Assembly (NCBI GenBank): GCA_000697055.1
Contig: JNDT01002239.1
Coordinates: 1 to 64,000 of the forward strand
Reading direction: 5' to 3'
DNA from: Saksenaea vasiformis B4078
Lineage: Eukaryota; Mucoromycota; Mucoromycetes; Mucorales; Saksenaeaceae
Length of the DNA: 64,000 nt
Numbering within the stretch: position 1 is the first letter of the stretch; every line of letters begins with the position of its first letter. Shown here piece after piece: positions 34,863-46,999 of this stretch. The notes beneath the pieces were generated by a model that worked only from the letters and a program-made list of their open reading frames with translations, was not told the origin of the DNA and made no database searches. A program made the translations under genes and the position numbers.

Positions 34863-35930
34863 ATACTTTGGGACCTACGGATTACGTTTAGTCAAACAAA
34901 GTAGAGATAACTTACTATCTTACGCACTCTATGACTATGATCAGTGTTGAGAATTGTCCCTGGCATTGTACTCGTATGCGGATAATGGTCCATCGAACGC
35001 AATTCCGCGCAATTATTGTACATACTCGTTAAACACTTCGCACTTGGAAATGTGCCGTCGTAACCGTTTCTATCTCCAAACGAGGAAAACACTGGATTTG
35101 CTATCCTCATTATATTAGAAACTCCATCCAGACTCCCCGCTGTTCTTCTGTCACAATTCGTTTGGAATTGCGTGGGAAATGACGTTAGCTAAGCCATAAC
35201 AAAGAAAATGTCGTGTCGAGTAGTACAAGGTCCAAATAAAGAGATGCGTACTGCACGACATATTCATTAGAAAACCAGCTAACAAATATCAGCAAGATAT
35301 ATCGTAACAGATGATGATGCTCACCGATGGTTCGAGAAAATGGACCAGGTCCTATTCCGGAATGGAAGCAGCTACGCATCATATTCATCAACTCTCGAGA
35401 TACTGCTCCGCGGTGAGAAAGTATCGCAGGAAATTCTTCGGATAAAGGGCGCGGTAGATTTTTGATAATTTCATTGTCATGTCCCAAGTATGATCGACTG
35501 CACCATTTGCATTGATATCTATACGACATGATATAGAAATTGTCGTGCACATCGAAAACTTTCTTGCAATTGGTCTGTCTGCCCAGCCACGTACGCGAAA
35601 ACCTCCAGAGCATTGAGGGCACTTGAAATCCTTGATGAGCAGATGGACTAGCCACACAAATACGCGAGAATAGTAAAGCGGTGAAGGGTCCAATCTTGTT
35701 TGGCCACGGAGAGCAAAATACGGACTAGGTGGTGTCACCCAATAACTCTGATTCTGATAGCATTTGGGAATATTTTTAGGTGATTGTTCCATTTCCGGCT
35801 TTAGTCTATCTCGCAAGGTAGCCAGGTACTGAACGTGTAGCGATCCATCTGACGCCTCGTCATTACTGTTGTCTTCGCTTGGAGGAAGTCCCTCTGGATT
35901 TGATTGCCAATTCCATTCTAGTGACTTCAT
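34863..35930 (-). pseudogene. DUF6729-like zinc-ribbon/transposase-derived protein, frameshifted relic
   Basis: The frame from ATG 35930 ends in a zinc-ribbon-like stretch (DFKCPQCSGGFRVRGWADRP). The homology continues in another frame after one missing base near 35557-35562: FDVHDNFYIMSYRYQCKWC, then LPRPLSEEFPAILSHRGAVS and MRSCFHSGIGPGPFSRTI. Farther down the strand 35087-34900 encodes FSSFGDRNGYDGTFPSAKCL and TILNTDHSHRVRKI, which looks like the first-Asp region of an RNase H-type nuclease. The paired CxxC motifs and order resemble fungal proteins catalogued as DUF6729, many of them repetitive and transposon-associated. The gene stops making sense below 34863. Family assignment is from memory of the pattern, so moderate. 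Confidence 0.6.
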
Positions 35931-36512
35931 CAGACGAGCCGGTTGTTAATCGTTAGCATTAATGTATATTTCACGAGAGTTCAACAGCAATACGTACACA
36001 TAGTGAGACCAGATGTTGAAGCCGAAGGTGTTGGATCTTGCTGAGATGGCTGGCTTTGATTGCAATCCATTATAATTATAAAAAAATTTACAGATTAGAG
36101 TCAAAAAGGTGGACGCTATATATAAGCTGTTTCTATGAGGAACCAAAAGCATTTGCTTGTCAGTTTTGTTGCTTTATATGGTAGGGCTGCACCCCAAAAA
36201 GGACCGATTGTTACGGTCAACAAACTTTTTAATATCAGCACTTTGTTTTATCATATTTTATTCGCCAGCGCGGAAGGTCCGCACTTTGTTCTAAAGAGAT
36301 GATTGGGGTAGCGGGTACTCCGCACTTTGTTCTAGAGCTGTCATTCGCTCAAATTGGTCCAGGCATACGCTCAAATTGGTGCAAATCGCGAATGCGGGGT
36401 GCAAATACTGTGACAGTCCCGCAGGCCTTGCAAATTTTGTTTATCGCCGTGGACCTGGCATCTTCCTCTACGGTAAAAAATAACACCTGTCTCCCCACTC
36501 TCCGATTAAGCC
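35931..36512. other. Spacer and QCR7 promoter
   Basis: On the minus strand a short ORF beginning at 36070 (MDCNQSQPSQQDPTPSAS) may be a remnant first exon of the DUF6729-like relic. The right part is the QCR7 promoter with paired direct repeats. Confidence 0.45.
36276..36400 (+). promoter_or_regulatory. Paired direct repeats upstream of QCR7
   Basis: TCCGCACTTTGTTCTA occurs twice (about 36279 and 36326), and CGCTCAAATTGGT occurs twice (about 36348 and 36369). They lie 110-240 bp upstream of the QCR7 start. They may be binding sites for a regulator of respiratory genes; this is inference. Confidence 0.5.
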
Positions 36513-37049
36513 ATGGCTCTCTCGCTCAAGTCCGTTGTCCAAAGCTCCAAGTTTCTCTCTGGTATTCTTAAGCCCGTGTCGAGGGTCTATGCCAATGCTG
36601 CCGGGTACCAGCAAATCGGTAACTATCTCAATCCCCCGGTCGTTAACCGCGTTTTCGACAGCACGTACTCAACTTCCACGCTTTTCATTTCTTTGCAACT
36701 ACAGGTCTCCGCTACGACGATTTGATTGCTGAGGAGAGTGAATTGGTCAAGGAAGCTCTTCGCCGTCTCGAAATTGCTGACCCTTCTGCTGCTTACGACC
36801 GCGCCTACCGTATTCGCGTTGCTGCTCAGTGCTCCTTGACCCACAGTTTGTTGCCTAAGGATCAGTGGACTACCGCCGAGAAGGTAAACGAGAAAATAAA
36901 TGTTAAAGAGCAAAAGAACAATAAGATTGAACGCGTTGGATTTTTTACAATAGGATGTCCGATACCTTCAACCTTACATTGATGAGGTTGCAGCTGAATA
37001 TGCCGAACGTGAGGCGTTCGATAACATTAAGGTCGCTCCCCGTCACTAA
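36513..37049 (+). CDS. QCR7: Cytochrome b-c1 complex subunit 7 (Qcr7)
   Basis: Three exons (36513-36618, 36705-36883, 36954-37049) join in phase to 126 residues, the usual size. The conserved core reads GLRYDDLIAEE, then RAYRIRVAAQCSLTH, LLPKDQW and YLQPYIDEVAAEYAERE. Qcr7 (human UQCRB) is a small matrix-side subunit of mitochondrial complex III that packs against cytochrome b and is needed for assembly. The N-terminal extension with scattered Ser/Lys/Arg could act in import. The start is the ATG that gives in-phase joining across intron 1 and a leader with pyrimidine tracts. Confidence 0.95.
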
Positions 37050-38478
37050 ATTCTACTGGATTACAACTGAAGATTAAAGAGACATCAATATACACTAACA
37101 TGCTTTACTAATTGCATGACCGAGATTTGATCAATCAGTTCCGGAAACGATATTTCATATTGTTAAAAGTGTTGATTTACATTTACAGTGGCGTAACGTC
37201 GACGCTCCTTAAATCTGATCAGGTTCTCCGCATGGATCGATGTGCAACAGTCCACTTTAGCTTTTAGCCGAAGATTCTCACTATTCCAACGACTGATTTT
37301 AGAATGTATGCATCAGTGCTTCCGTTGGCGTTAACGGAAAGAAAACAAATACTTTCGTCTTTTGAGTTAATTTACAGTGAGGCTGTTAAGAGTTTTGTTG
37401 CACGTCGGACAAACAAAAGTTAAAGTGGATGGGTGTGTTATCGGCGAAAGCAAAAGTTGCCACACTAACGTCATACTTTTGAAATGATGCGTGAAGATAC
37501 ATGACATGTGTTACCTATAGAATTCTTCTATGCGAAGATAACCATTGACTGGGATATAAGGATTTTTGCATAAGCGTCTTTGGAAGTATTGGCTTAGTGA
37601 ACTGGGTCAGCCATAATAAAATGCGTAGGATCGTGAACTTAGATGTATTTAAACCCGATTTCATAGAAAGCTGGCTTGAAAGAGAAAAGCGTGGCCTGAA
37701 CTGGTTGATCAGGATGTTTTCAGTTCACAACGACCTTTTTGTCATTCATATGGCGTACAGATGAAGATGGTCCGCCGTCATGGTGGAAGTGTTGTCATTA
37801 CTTCGCTGAACCGTGCGCTTGACCCGTTTTTCTTATCTAGCTTTCGTGACCTTACAGACCCGAAAGAGCATAAATTGGTTAAGCAGCGACATCCACCATA
37901 GGTGTAGTAAAGGACAAAAAAATTCGGTACAAGACATTTTCCTGTTTCTCAGAATAGGTGCCATGTAAGAATCTGAAAGCCTTGACTACCTTTACATTTA
38001 ATCCTGGCACACCTTGTATTCGTTAGGACCTTGGCGTGATCTGATCGATAATCCGTTTTATGAAGTCTGATCCAAATTTGCAGAACCGATCTATGTATCG
38101 GGAGATGCAGCACGACTGGCGGGGTTCACTGGCCAATTTTCGCTGACCCTGACTGCCGCTGCATTGTGTAAACTAAGCCCTCTAACACAAATGCCAATAC
38201 CCTGACTTCTAATTTGTCACCCAACGCACTTCTCTCAATGTCACCGGCTCAGTTGACCTTGTGATGGAAGATTTTAATTTTTTTAAGTGATAATGCATGC
38301 AAAGGATTGTTTGCCTCTTATTCTCATTGCTCTGCGCTCATATCCCAAATTCATTGTGCTTTTACCAAATCTTGTACACTACGCTTAAAAGTTGTGTCAT
38401 GTCACATGCTGGAAAAAAGAAAAAGGCATCGATTTGATTGTCAGTGCTACACCACTCTTACACCCCCATCCAGTTGTA
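37050..38478. other. Spacer between QCR7 and F-box gene
   Basis: No gene, repeat or RNA gene is recognised in these 1.4 kb. The last 100 bp serve as leader of the F-box gene. Confidence 0.45.
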
Positions 38479-39756
38479 ATGCTATTATTCCATCTACCTA
38501 CCGAACTACTGAGTTCTATTCTACACCTTCTGCCTCGCCATTCGCTTGCTGAGTTATGCTTGACGTGCCATCTAGCATACCGTCTCTGTCTACCTACATT
38601 ATACTCCCACCTCGGTCTCAGTTTACGAGCACACGTTCGCCAACTAGAAGAGGCTGCAGATAGTCGTCCCCTGCTTCACGAGACTTTAGCTACTTGTACT
38701 CGATCGCTCACTCTCACTTCAAAACAAGGCGGGCATTGGCTGGTGTCGGATTTTCTTACACTATTTCGCCACCTACCGAATGTGCGTTCTTTGACGCTGA
38801 CTGGGTTCCATGGTCTTCCCGTGTGTCACCTGCGACGACTGGCTCCTCTATTTCCAGAACTGACGAAGTTGGATGTACGATACTGTCAATTACACGCCAC
38901 TGACGACGAGAAGGAGGACAAGGAGACTTCATACCAATTTCTGAAGTTAACGAGTTTGTCCTTTGTGTGGACAGATTTTTGTAGCACAGCGATTCGCAAA
39001 TTGCTGATATCCCTGCCGCATCTCAAGGAGGTGAATTTCGGAGCAAACCATAATCGTATTCTGTGGGCCAATGACTCTGCACTTGAATCCCTTCGTCACT
39101 GCTGCCCACACATCGATTATTTATCTGTATCATTACAAGAAGTACATGAGTCGTCACTCTGCGCTATTATTGCCCATTATGGGCCACAACTCAAACACCT
39201 CTCCATCCGCTGTGCTAGTGCAGATACGCTCAGAACAGTGGCAACGCATGCAATTCACATCAAAGAACTGGTGATTCGGTCGTCTGGTGATGTTGCGGCA
39301 CAGAGTCGTCGTCGTCGTCAACAGAGAACACAACACGAATCCGATGAAGAGAAAGAGCAAGCGGTGGAGAGCAATGTGATGGGGATCCTGCAGCAATGTC
39401 GGGGGCTTGTGCGTCTGGAAATGGTATCCTGGATGATCCAAGACGTACCGGGAATTGTATGGCATGCGATGGAGACGGTGTCACAACGAAGACGCAGGAC
39501 TGCCGCTGTAGAACAGCAGCCGTTTCGTTCACGAAAATTACAACTTGTACAAAAATTGACGACGAAAGAGGCCATAATGGCCACAACAGCAGCCTTTCGC
39601 CAGCAGCAAAACGGGACATCGCCGACTTCTAGGCCAGCCTTTGAGATAGCTCGTCGTGAGCAGCAAAATCAACGACAGATATACCAAAAAACGGTTGCAC
39701 TCGATACAGAAGAGTTACAAGAGATTCGAAAAACTTTTGTTGCTTCCACTGAATGA
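38479..39756 (+). CDS. F-box / leucine-rich repeat protein
   Basis: An intronless ORF of 425 residues starts at ATG 38479 with a classical F-box (LLFHLPTELLSSILHLLPRH, then LAELCLTCHLAYRL). Leucine-rich repeats follow (NVRSLTLTGF, LTKLDVRYCQLH, LKHLSIRCAS), with an Arg/Gln/Glu-rich insert near 300 and a charged Gln-rich tail. F-box proteins are substrate adaptors of SCF ubiquitin ligases, and the repeats would select the target. The frame is open 29 codons further upstream to 38392, but the F-box begins right at the chosen Met. The target is unknown. Local base use (GC-richer, CGACGA runs) differs little from neighbours. Confidence 0.85.
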   Translation: MLLFHLPTELLSSILHLLPRHSLAELCLTCHLAYRLCLPTLYSHLGLSLRAHVRQLEEAADSRPLLHETLATCTRSLTLTSKQGGHWLVSDFLTLFRHLPNVRSLTLTGFHGLPVCHLRRLAPLFPELTKLDVRYCQLHATDDEKEDKETSYQFLKLTSLSFVWTDFCSTAIRKLLISLPHLKEVNFGANHNRILWANDSALESLRHCCPHIDYLSVSLQEVHESSLCAIIAHYGPQLKHLSIRCASADTLRTVATHAIHIKELVIRSSGDVAAQSRRRRQQRTQHESDEEKEQAVESNVMGILQQCRGLVRLEMVSWMIQDVPGIVWHAMETVSQRRRRTAAVEQQPFRSRKLQLVQKLTTKEAIMATTAAFRQQQNGTSPTSRPAFEIARREQQNQRQIYQKTVALDTEELQEIRKTFVASTE

Positions 39757-42700
39757 ACGTTTAGTGTCCACGTTTATTTCTCTTTCCTACATTCGCTTAC
39801 TTCCCACCATTCTGCATCGGTTTCTTCCATTCATAATAGAACATTTTTGTTTCCGCTACTGTCCTCGTTCTCTCACACTAATTTCGGTAAATTGATTTTG
39901 ACAGATATTCCTTTTATTCTTGTCTGTCTAGCGCCATCATAATATTATTTTATCGAAAATCCCTTCTTTCGCTATTGCGAATAAAATTTGCATCAACCTA
40001 AGAGTCCAGGTTCGCCCTAAGTTCAACGATGCGCCATGCATAATCAAAACAAACTCAGTTCAGTCAGCGTAAACATCCATACCAGCAAGCACGTTTGACA
40101 TACACGGGGGTATGCTTAATTACCCTGTAAGGTTAATTCTGCCTAACAATAGGTTCTATAACGCGCACTATCGACTCGTGCGGTAAGGAAAATTCTTTGC
40201 AGAACACTGAAGACGATGCAACGTTTGACGAGCACTTATCATGGGACACCAATGAACAACCTAGTGAATACTGTGTTTGAAATGAGCGTTTGCGTCAGCT
40301 ATATGCCCTTCTGCGCTCAACCTGAATTGCGTTTTGCACTGGAAACTGATCCGTCTTGGTGCTGAGCAGTGGTTTATTTTGCGTTAATTCAACGAATAGT
40401 TGGCAGCTGGATGACCCCATTTTTGCATTAAAGTGCTTCAGTGATGGGTTTTTCGACATCCTTGCGGAAGGCAGTAAAAACGTCTCAAGGTAAGGAAAAT
40501 GTCCCGTTGAAACAAGAAATCGTTTTTGCATTGAGGCACTTCAGTGATGGATTCCCAGTATCCCATCGGAAAGCAGTAAAAACGTCTCATGATAGGGACA
40601 TGTTCCACCCAGAATAAGCCAATTTCCATCGTTTAGCCTGCATGACCTCCGTCCCGAACCGTCCTGGCTGTGGTGTAGCCCCTCGTTCACCACCAGGTAA
40701 GCAAGTGTTGTTGCACGCTGCCTTATCCAACTTCAACAACAGAACCTCGCCAGACGTTGCATCGCTTCAAGTCCTCTGCACGGCGTACAAACTTGTCGCT
40801 GGCCGCCGTCGCCAGGATCCCCTCCATGCTGGCACCACCGGACCTAGGTGCGGGCTTGGCCCAGGCTTCTGGCCTGCTCACCTTCGGGGTACATAAACTG
40901 ACATCAAAGTATCTTCCATTTACTAACCGTGAGTGATGTTTTTATGCTGCTCCCATAAATTATGCGTCCATCTGGGGACCAAGTTGATGCAAGTGCAGTA
41001 TCATTTTGTCGTCAATTCGTGAACTAATGGCTGCACATTCAATTCTTTTCTTAGCGCAAACTCGGTTCTTCATGGACGCATAGTTTATTTAGAGTAGTAA
41101 AAAGTTTTCAATAACAGTAAAATGAAGGATATTGTTTCTTTTTTCCTTTGTGGTGAGACAGGGGCTACACATATAACACACCCAGCTGAGACAATGTGGG
41201 ATAATCATGCAGACTAAACGATAGATAAGAAACTTACCTTTGTTTGGGAAGGAAATCCAAGCGCTTACCCCGGGTTGTTTCTTGATGGACCATAACCACA
41301 GAATAGGAAGTATTCATGCAGTGATGATTTTAGGGGGGGAGAGCCACTCTCTTAAACATTTCAACATGAGGATGATAGAGTTTCAGAATCTCACCGCTTG
41401 CACAATCAACAGCCACTGAAGGCAGTTTACTTATGCGCAGGGTTACACGTCAAGTGGATGCCTAAAAAAAATGCGCGCTTTAGAATAAATTCATATTCGG
41501 TTAATACAACTTACCCTGTTCTTCAGTACGAAGCGGTTCTCAAGCAGCACAAATATCGATGAAAAATGCACTATCTTGCGTCGTACATATATTAGGTTAC
41601 GCAAACGCATGCGCATTCCAATATCTTTTATTGAGCTTCCATTTCGATACGATAACCATTCAGGACCGCTACATATAAAAACGATTTGCATTTGACAACT
41701 AATCTATGCCCATTACTCAGATGTGCAACATATCTACTTGTACCGCGCTTTGTTTTGATTGGATCATTCAACTTTGTCACCCGTCAGAGAGACTGTTCTT
41801 CCGTTTCGGCTTATCGATTAGCTGTTGGTCTTCCTACCAAACGAAGAACCAACTGTGAGAAGTACGGTTTTGCACCTTATGGGATGTGAAAACATTCAAG
41901 GCGTACAGAATCATGGCTGACTCCTTCAAACGGATGCATCCTGTTAGTCTCCTGTTAGCTCACGGTAGAATTTGCTGATGTAATGTGTTCCTTAGCTTTG
42001 TCGAGTAGCAAACTGGGAAGTTGCAAGCAGCAACTGCATGATTGGATAATGTCGCAACACGCATCAATGTTTGCCAAACGTCTGTGGAGTGGGACTCAAT
42101 CCCCTGGTATAATCTCTTCCTAAGAAGCATGATAATTAAGAAAGAGACACTGTTCCACCGTGCTGCTGGTATATGATTTCTATTCGTGATACACAAGCGG
42201 ATGTAACGAACGCCTTGACTCAGCCGTCTTACCTTGCATCCAGATCAGATGTTTGGTGCCCCTCACCTGAGCCAGTTACTATGCTTAAGAGATAGATGTT
42301 AAAACTCTGTGAAAGTAAAAATACTAGTAATTGTAAGGACAAACGTCTTCACTGCAGCAAGAGAGTTTATAAACGCGACGATATCCCTGATGCATGCGGC
42401 GTCTACCCTACCATTACAGGATCAATTTTCCGTTTGAATAGTATAGCAGGTCTTCATGTGTCTTGATAGCAATGGCACATTACATGGGTTATGGGTTTAA
42501 CCTAGACACTGGATATGCTTCCGCTTGAACAGTTTGAAGTATTACATGATACTAAATACGTTGACGACTGTTCTTGTTTCTTTGGTCGTAACTATATATG
42601 CCCTCTCCTGCACACATGGATCACCTTTACCACAGGTTTCCGCGCCGTGCACTCCCATATCCAAGAAAAGATCTTCTCTTCGGTCAACGGAAATATATCT

Positions 42701-43039
42701 CCGAGAAATGAACAATCTCCCAGAAAATCATATTGTATCAACGAATAGATATATCCGTTGTCAACTATCCTGAACCAGTATCTACCACTTGATCGGACCT
42801 ACTACACCCTCCGATGCCGCCACTATCAAATATTCCAGGCAGTGATGTTCATTACTTCGACCATTGGCCATCCTCTGGTATCCAACCCTTCAGCATAGCC
42901 TTCCCAATATACGCATCTCCAGTTTGACAACAACTCCACTTCATATCAACAAATTACATCACAAGACGCACAAAGTAGTTTCTTATTTTTTTTGATTTGT
43001 TCTATGGAAGATCACGTTCTACATATGTCAACAACGGAT
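39757..43039. other. Long spacer with dispersed repeat copy
   Basis: The 3.3-kb stretch contains copy 1 of the dispersed repeat family R (about 40310-41010). Elsewhere I see only short ORFs and no recognisable gene. Confidence 0.45.
40310..41010 (+). repeat. Dispersed repeat family R, copy 1
   Basis: The left part is a tandem duplication of a 103-bp unit (40420-40522 and 40523-40625) sharing CTTCAGTGATGG and GGCAGTAAAAACGTCTCA-like phrases. The right part contains ATGACCTCCGTCCCGAACCG and CTTCAAGTCCTCTGCACG, found again at 56050-56600 and in reverse at 47000-47530. Nature unknown; short frames such as MTSVPNRPGCGVAPRSPPGK are shared between copies. Confidence 0.75.
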
Positions 43040-44044
43040 TTAAGCTTCCCAGGAAGAGGTGGCGGGAGCAGCAGTGTCCTCAGCCCAGTCAGTGGTGGTG
43101 CGGGTGGCGGACCAGTCAGCAGCGGCAGCAATGCCAGCGACACCTTCGGCATCACCCTCAACAGCCCACTCAGCAGCGGCACCTTCAGCGGCGGCGGCGA
43201 AACCGGCCTCATCCTCGAAACCAGCAGCGGCCTGCTCCTTCTCAGCCTCCTCGGGGTCGCGGTAGAAGAACATGTCAACCATGACTTCCCAGGGGGTCTG
43301 GTAGTCCAAGGTACCACGGAGACGGAGGACAGCACGGGCCAAAAGCCAGTAGATCAAACCAAGAGCGTGCTTACCCTTGTTGTTGGTGGGGATAACAACA
43401 TCAACATACTGGAGAAGGGCGTCGGTGTCGGCAAGCGAGATGACAGGGATGTTGACGTACGAAGCTTCCTTGATAGCCTGGAAGTCGGTAAGAGGATCGG
43501 TACAGATGATCAAACGGGGCTCACGGAAAGAGCGGGTGTTGTAGTTAGTGAAGGTACCGGGGGTGAAACGGCCAACAATAGCTTCAGCACCAATGTACTT
43601 GGCAAACTTCAAGGCAGCACGGTGACCATAGGGACGAGCAGCGACAACGACGATGTCCTGGGGCTGTAGACACAATGAAGAATGAGACATTTGGCTCTAA
43701 TCGTGTACCGAATCACCACTTACGTTCTCGATGGCAGCAATGACACGGGCAGCAAAGATAAGCTTCTCCCAGGTCTTGCCAAGGTTGATCAAGTTGATAC
43801 CTGAATGTCTCCATTAAAACCTTGTCCAAACCCGGTCCTCGTCCAACTTACCATCGTCACGGCGCTTGTAGACATAGGGAGTCATACGGGCAGTAACGTT
43901 CTTGGCGCCAAGGTGGCACTGGGCGCTCAACAAGAGCTGAACATCTTCCTCGGTGGGGCTAAGAACTAGAGTGTGGCGTCAGTACAATTACGCTACAAGG
44001 AAAAAAGTTCAAAATATTTACTTACCAGTAGGAACGCGGGACAT
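43040..44044 (-). CDS. RPS0: Small ribosomal subunit protein uS2 (RPSA/Rps0)
   Basis: Four exons (44044-44026, 43965-43852, 43800-43724, 43663-43040) join in phase to 277 residues. Conserved stretches include [59 protein letters not shown] and the C-terminal acidic [17 protein letters not shown]. uS2 sits at the head-body junction of the 40S subunit and is needed for late 40S maturation. The last exon is GC-rich with strong codon bias, as expected for a highly expressed gene. Long open frames on the opposite strand here are shadows of that bias. Confidence 0.97.
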
Positions 44045-45372
44045 CGTGATTCGGCGTCTACAAGATATCGATGCCAAAATCAATGACCAGAACATACATA
44101 ATCATCCATCTTGTCGATGGATAGCAATGGATGCATACATACCGGTGGTGTAGGGAAAGAGGAAGTGCACACCCATTCGCCTTCTTTTTTTTAAACGTGT
44201 CTGTCAATCGGAGAGACGAAGGAGAAGTCCGTCCGGTCCGGAAATGTGACGGTTTTGTAAAAGATCGACCGGATGTTTATCGGAGAAACAAACAACCCCG
44301 GGATCGCAGTCCAACTGAAAAAGATTCGCGCTGTCAATTCTGCAGCTGTCAAAACGTGCGTGGTGTCACAACGACAAGTGACCCTTTACACGCTATTGCA
44401 CGAACAAGTACAGAAGCTCTAGCATGTTACACTTGAGTTTCATGTCCATCACTTGAGTAAATATTGTCGCACTCATCTGATTTTTCTTAATAGAGTCGTT
44501 GCAACTTGTATCGCTTTAGTTCCCCTGCAGTTGTTCCAAGCCATGACTGCTGTTGTGCCATCAGGGAAAACAATTCGTCATCAACCAACTGGGTCAGATG
44601 CAGGACTCAATTGCCAGGAAAAGATAAACATAACTCGGGATAAATAGTTTGATACCAAGGTATCATACGATCTAATAACTGTAAACGATTGCATATGCTG
44701 CTCGAATAACTGCGCATTGTATCGTATTACCGCCGCAGGTCCTATTCTTTTCCGGTGAAATCTTTGCTTGTCATTCTTCGGTTTGTTGATTCCCAAGCCT
44801 TTGCTAACTAAGTGGGACTACCCCGATGCAGCGAGAAAGGAAGGACGAAAATATAAGATGAGAAGTCTGGATAGAGTAAAAGCCACCTAGCGTTGGTGCA
44901 ACGGTGTACAATCGCTGTAAATTCTATGGCTCATCTATTTACCTACATATCGGTTTTGCATGATCAGATAACAGCTACCGTTGCATCCTTTCTTAGTGCT
45001 TCGAAATGCACCAATCGATATGATCGTATATCTACCTTTGACGCACTCGTATTAGTTCTTTCCATTAGATATCGAAGCCTCCTGCAAGGGCTGTGAGATA
45101 ATAGCTTATAGCGTCAAGGACTAATACGCATATGTTATTGATCCCATGCAGTACGGTGTGCATCATTTTAGTCATTTCACATCTCGTATATACAATATCA
45201 CAGCAATGAATACTTCTAGGGTCAAGGGATAGGTCAAGAGATCCGTTGCCATCCCAGTTGCAACTAATGTAAGGACTCCCAACTCAGTATTGACATCTAA
45301 GTATGCTCCTTTTGATTCTGATTAAGTTTTTTATTCGGTTAAGAAGCCAGCACTCTCAAAGAAAAAAAGTAT
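44045..45372. other. Spacer between uS2 and eL27 genes
   Basis: This is the uS2 promoter side and the eL27 3' flank. No gene, tRNA or repeat is recognised. Confidence 0.45.
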
Positions 45373-46095
45373 TTAGAATCTGAGCTTGCTGAAGAACCAC
45401 TTGTTCTTGCCAGTCTGGTAGCGCTCTTCGAACAACTTCTTGATAACCTAATATTTCGGTCAGCATATACCATACCTCTTTAGCCATAAACATATACGTA
45501 CTTTCTTGGATTCCTCACGCTGGGAAGGTTCCTTGAAAGTGTCAGCAGAGACAGTACCCTTGATCTGTTCCATCTCCAAAGCGTAACTAAAGTCCAATGT
45601 CAGTCCTACAGTTCCAGTAACCACTATCTCATTGCATTACCGAGTGGGCATCATGTGGTTGTAGTTGACGATCTTGACGAAGGGCTTGACCTTGGAGCGC
45701 TTGGCAACCTTCTTCTTACCCATGGCCTTGGTGACCTTCAAGGGGTAACGCTCGATACCGGCAACGACAGCGTAGCCATAAGGTCTGTCCTTAGTACCCT
45801 CATCGTGGTCTGCAAAATGAATAATTGTGGATTAATTCATGTCCTAAACACCTTTTCCCAAAAACGATGAATGTGCCACATTTCATTCTAATTTGCCTCT
45901 CCCCCCGAAGTCCATATAAAATGAGAAATGATGCGTACTACGGACAACAACTGCCTTCTTGCCGGCATAGCGGCCTTGCAAAATGACGACAACCTAGTGA
46001 AGGTAAAAAAAAATTGAGTTCGATATAAATCAACCATCCATCCATTTCTGAGCGTACTGTATACGTACTTTTCCGGCCTTGATGAATTTGACCAT
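45373..46095 (-). CDS. RPL27: Large ribosomal subunit protein eL27
   Basis: Five exons (46095-46069, 45993-45942, 45809-45641, 45586-45502, 45447-45373) join in phase to 135 residues, the family size. The KOW-containing N-terminus reads [20 protein letters not shown], the middle [20 protein letters not shown], and the end [12 protein letters not shown] is typical. eL27 is a surface protein of the 60S subunit. The intron right after codon 9 and another within the KOW motif resemble the intron-rich layout of other ribosomal protein genes in basal fungi. Confidence 0.96.
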
Positions 46096-46210
46096 GATGA
46101 CTGAACGTTCGTTAGGAAAGAAGGTCGTATAACCTTCACTGTCAGCACCTTCAAAACGATTCTCCGCGCGGGTCGGTTCCGTGCACGTTTAGGGACAAGC
46201 TGCCGAAAAA

Positions 46211-46654
46211 ATGACGTCAACAAAATCAGCCAATCACTGTCTACAACCTAGCAGAAATCAAGGTGCCCAATGCACAGGTTTACAGCAGAGCAAATACTGT
46301 TTATTGAATTATCTTTTACGCTGTCTCGCCGCCCACCGCCGCCTCCAAGTTCCAATCGTGATCCTAGATCCAATATCCTTCGTCCTGAACAAGTTGCCAA
46401 CTGCTCACCCCAAGCAGCGACGCCAAATCACATATTGGCGGAACATCTGGCCAAAGCTGTGCGACATTCTGTTACAAATCGATGCTCTCTGTCACACACC
46501 AGAGCAACTTCAGGTCGCCCCTCTGCTCCCTCGAACCGCTCGCAATGATTTACTGCTATGGCTGGAGTCCTCACCTACCACCTCCCGATGCGCCACAGCT
46601 ACAACCGCAACTCTTTTGACACCCCTTTTCCCACGATCTCCCTCCCCAGCTTAA
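46211..46654 (+). CDS. Hypothetical protein (147 aa), divergent to eL27
   Basis: The ORF starts 115 bp from the eL27 start codon on the opposite strand. It has no stop for 147 codons and contains a helical, tryptophan-containing middle (QITYWRNIWPKLCDILLQID) and a Ser/Pro/Thr-rich tail. No family is recognised. All three plus frames are fairly open here because the region is C-rich, so a spurious ORF is quite possible. The following 200 bp are very pyrimidine-rich. Confidence 0.33.
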   Translation: MTSTKSANHCLQPSRNQGAQCTGLQQSKYCLLNYLLRCLAAHRRLQVPIVILDPISFVLNKLPTAHPKQRRQITYWRNIWPKLCDILLQIDALCHTPEQLQVAPLLPRTARNDLLLWLESSPTTSRCATATTATLLTPLFPRSPSPA

Positions 46655-46999
46655 CTTTCTGTTCTTTCCTACTTGTTCTATCTTCTCTCTTTTTCTTATA
46701 GTACGGATGCTTGCTTTCAATCCTTCCCCCATCTCTTTTCTCCCATTTCGTCATCCCCTTAGATCTGATACTTTTTACCTTTCTTTTTTCCCTTCGCTCA
46801 CAAGGGTTTTTTTCTCTCCCATTTTCTCCGAGACCGAGCCAGAGTGGACATGTTAAATAACGAAGCACTCACGATTATTCAATAAAAATACAAATTTTCA
46901 ACTATCTTTTACGCTACACTGAATGAATCTTATGCCTCTGAAGAGACAAGTTTGCGCTAAAGAAGAATCGAATATGCGGCCATTAGTACATCAATGTTC

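Noticed and set aside
42992..43669. 225-codon plus-strand ORF opposite uS2
   Set aside because: It is the antisense of a strongly codon-biased ribosomal protein exon; Gly/Ser-rich shadow with no features.
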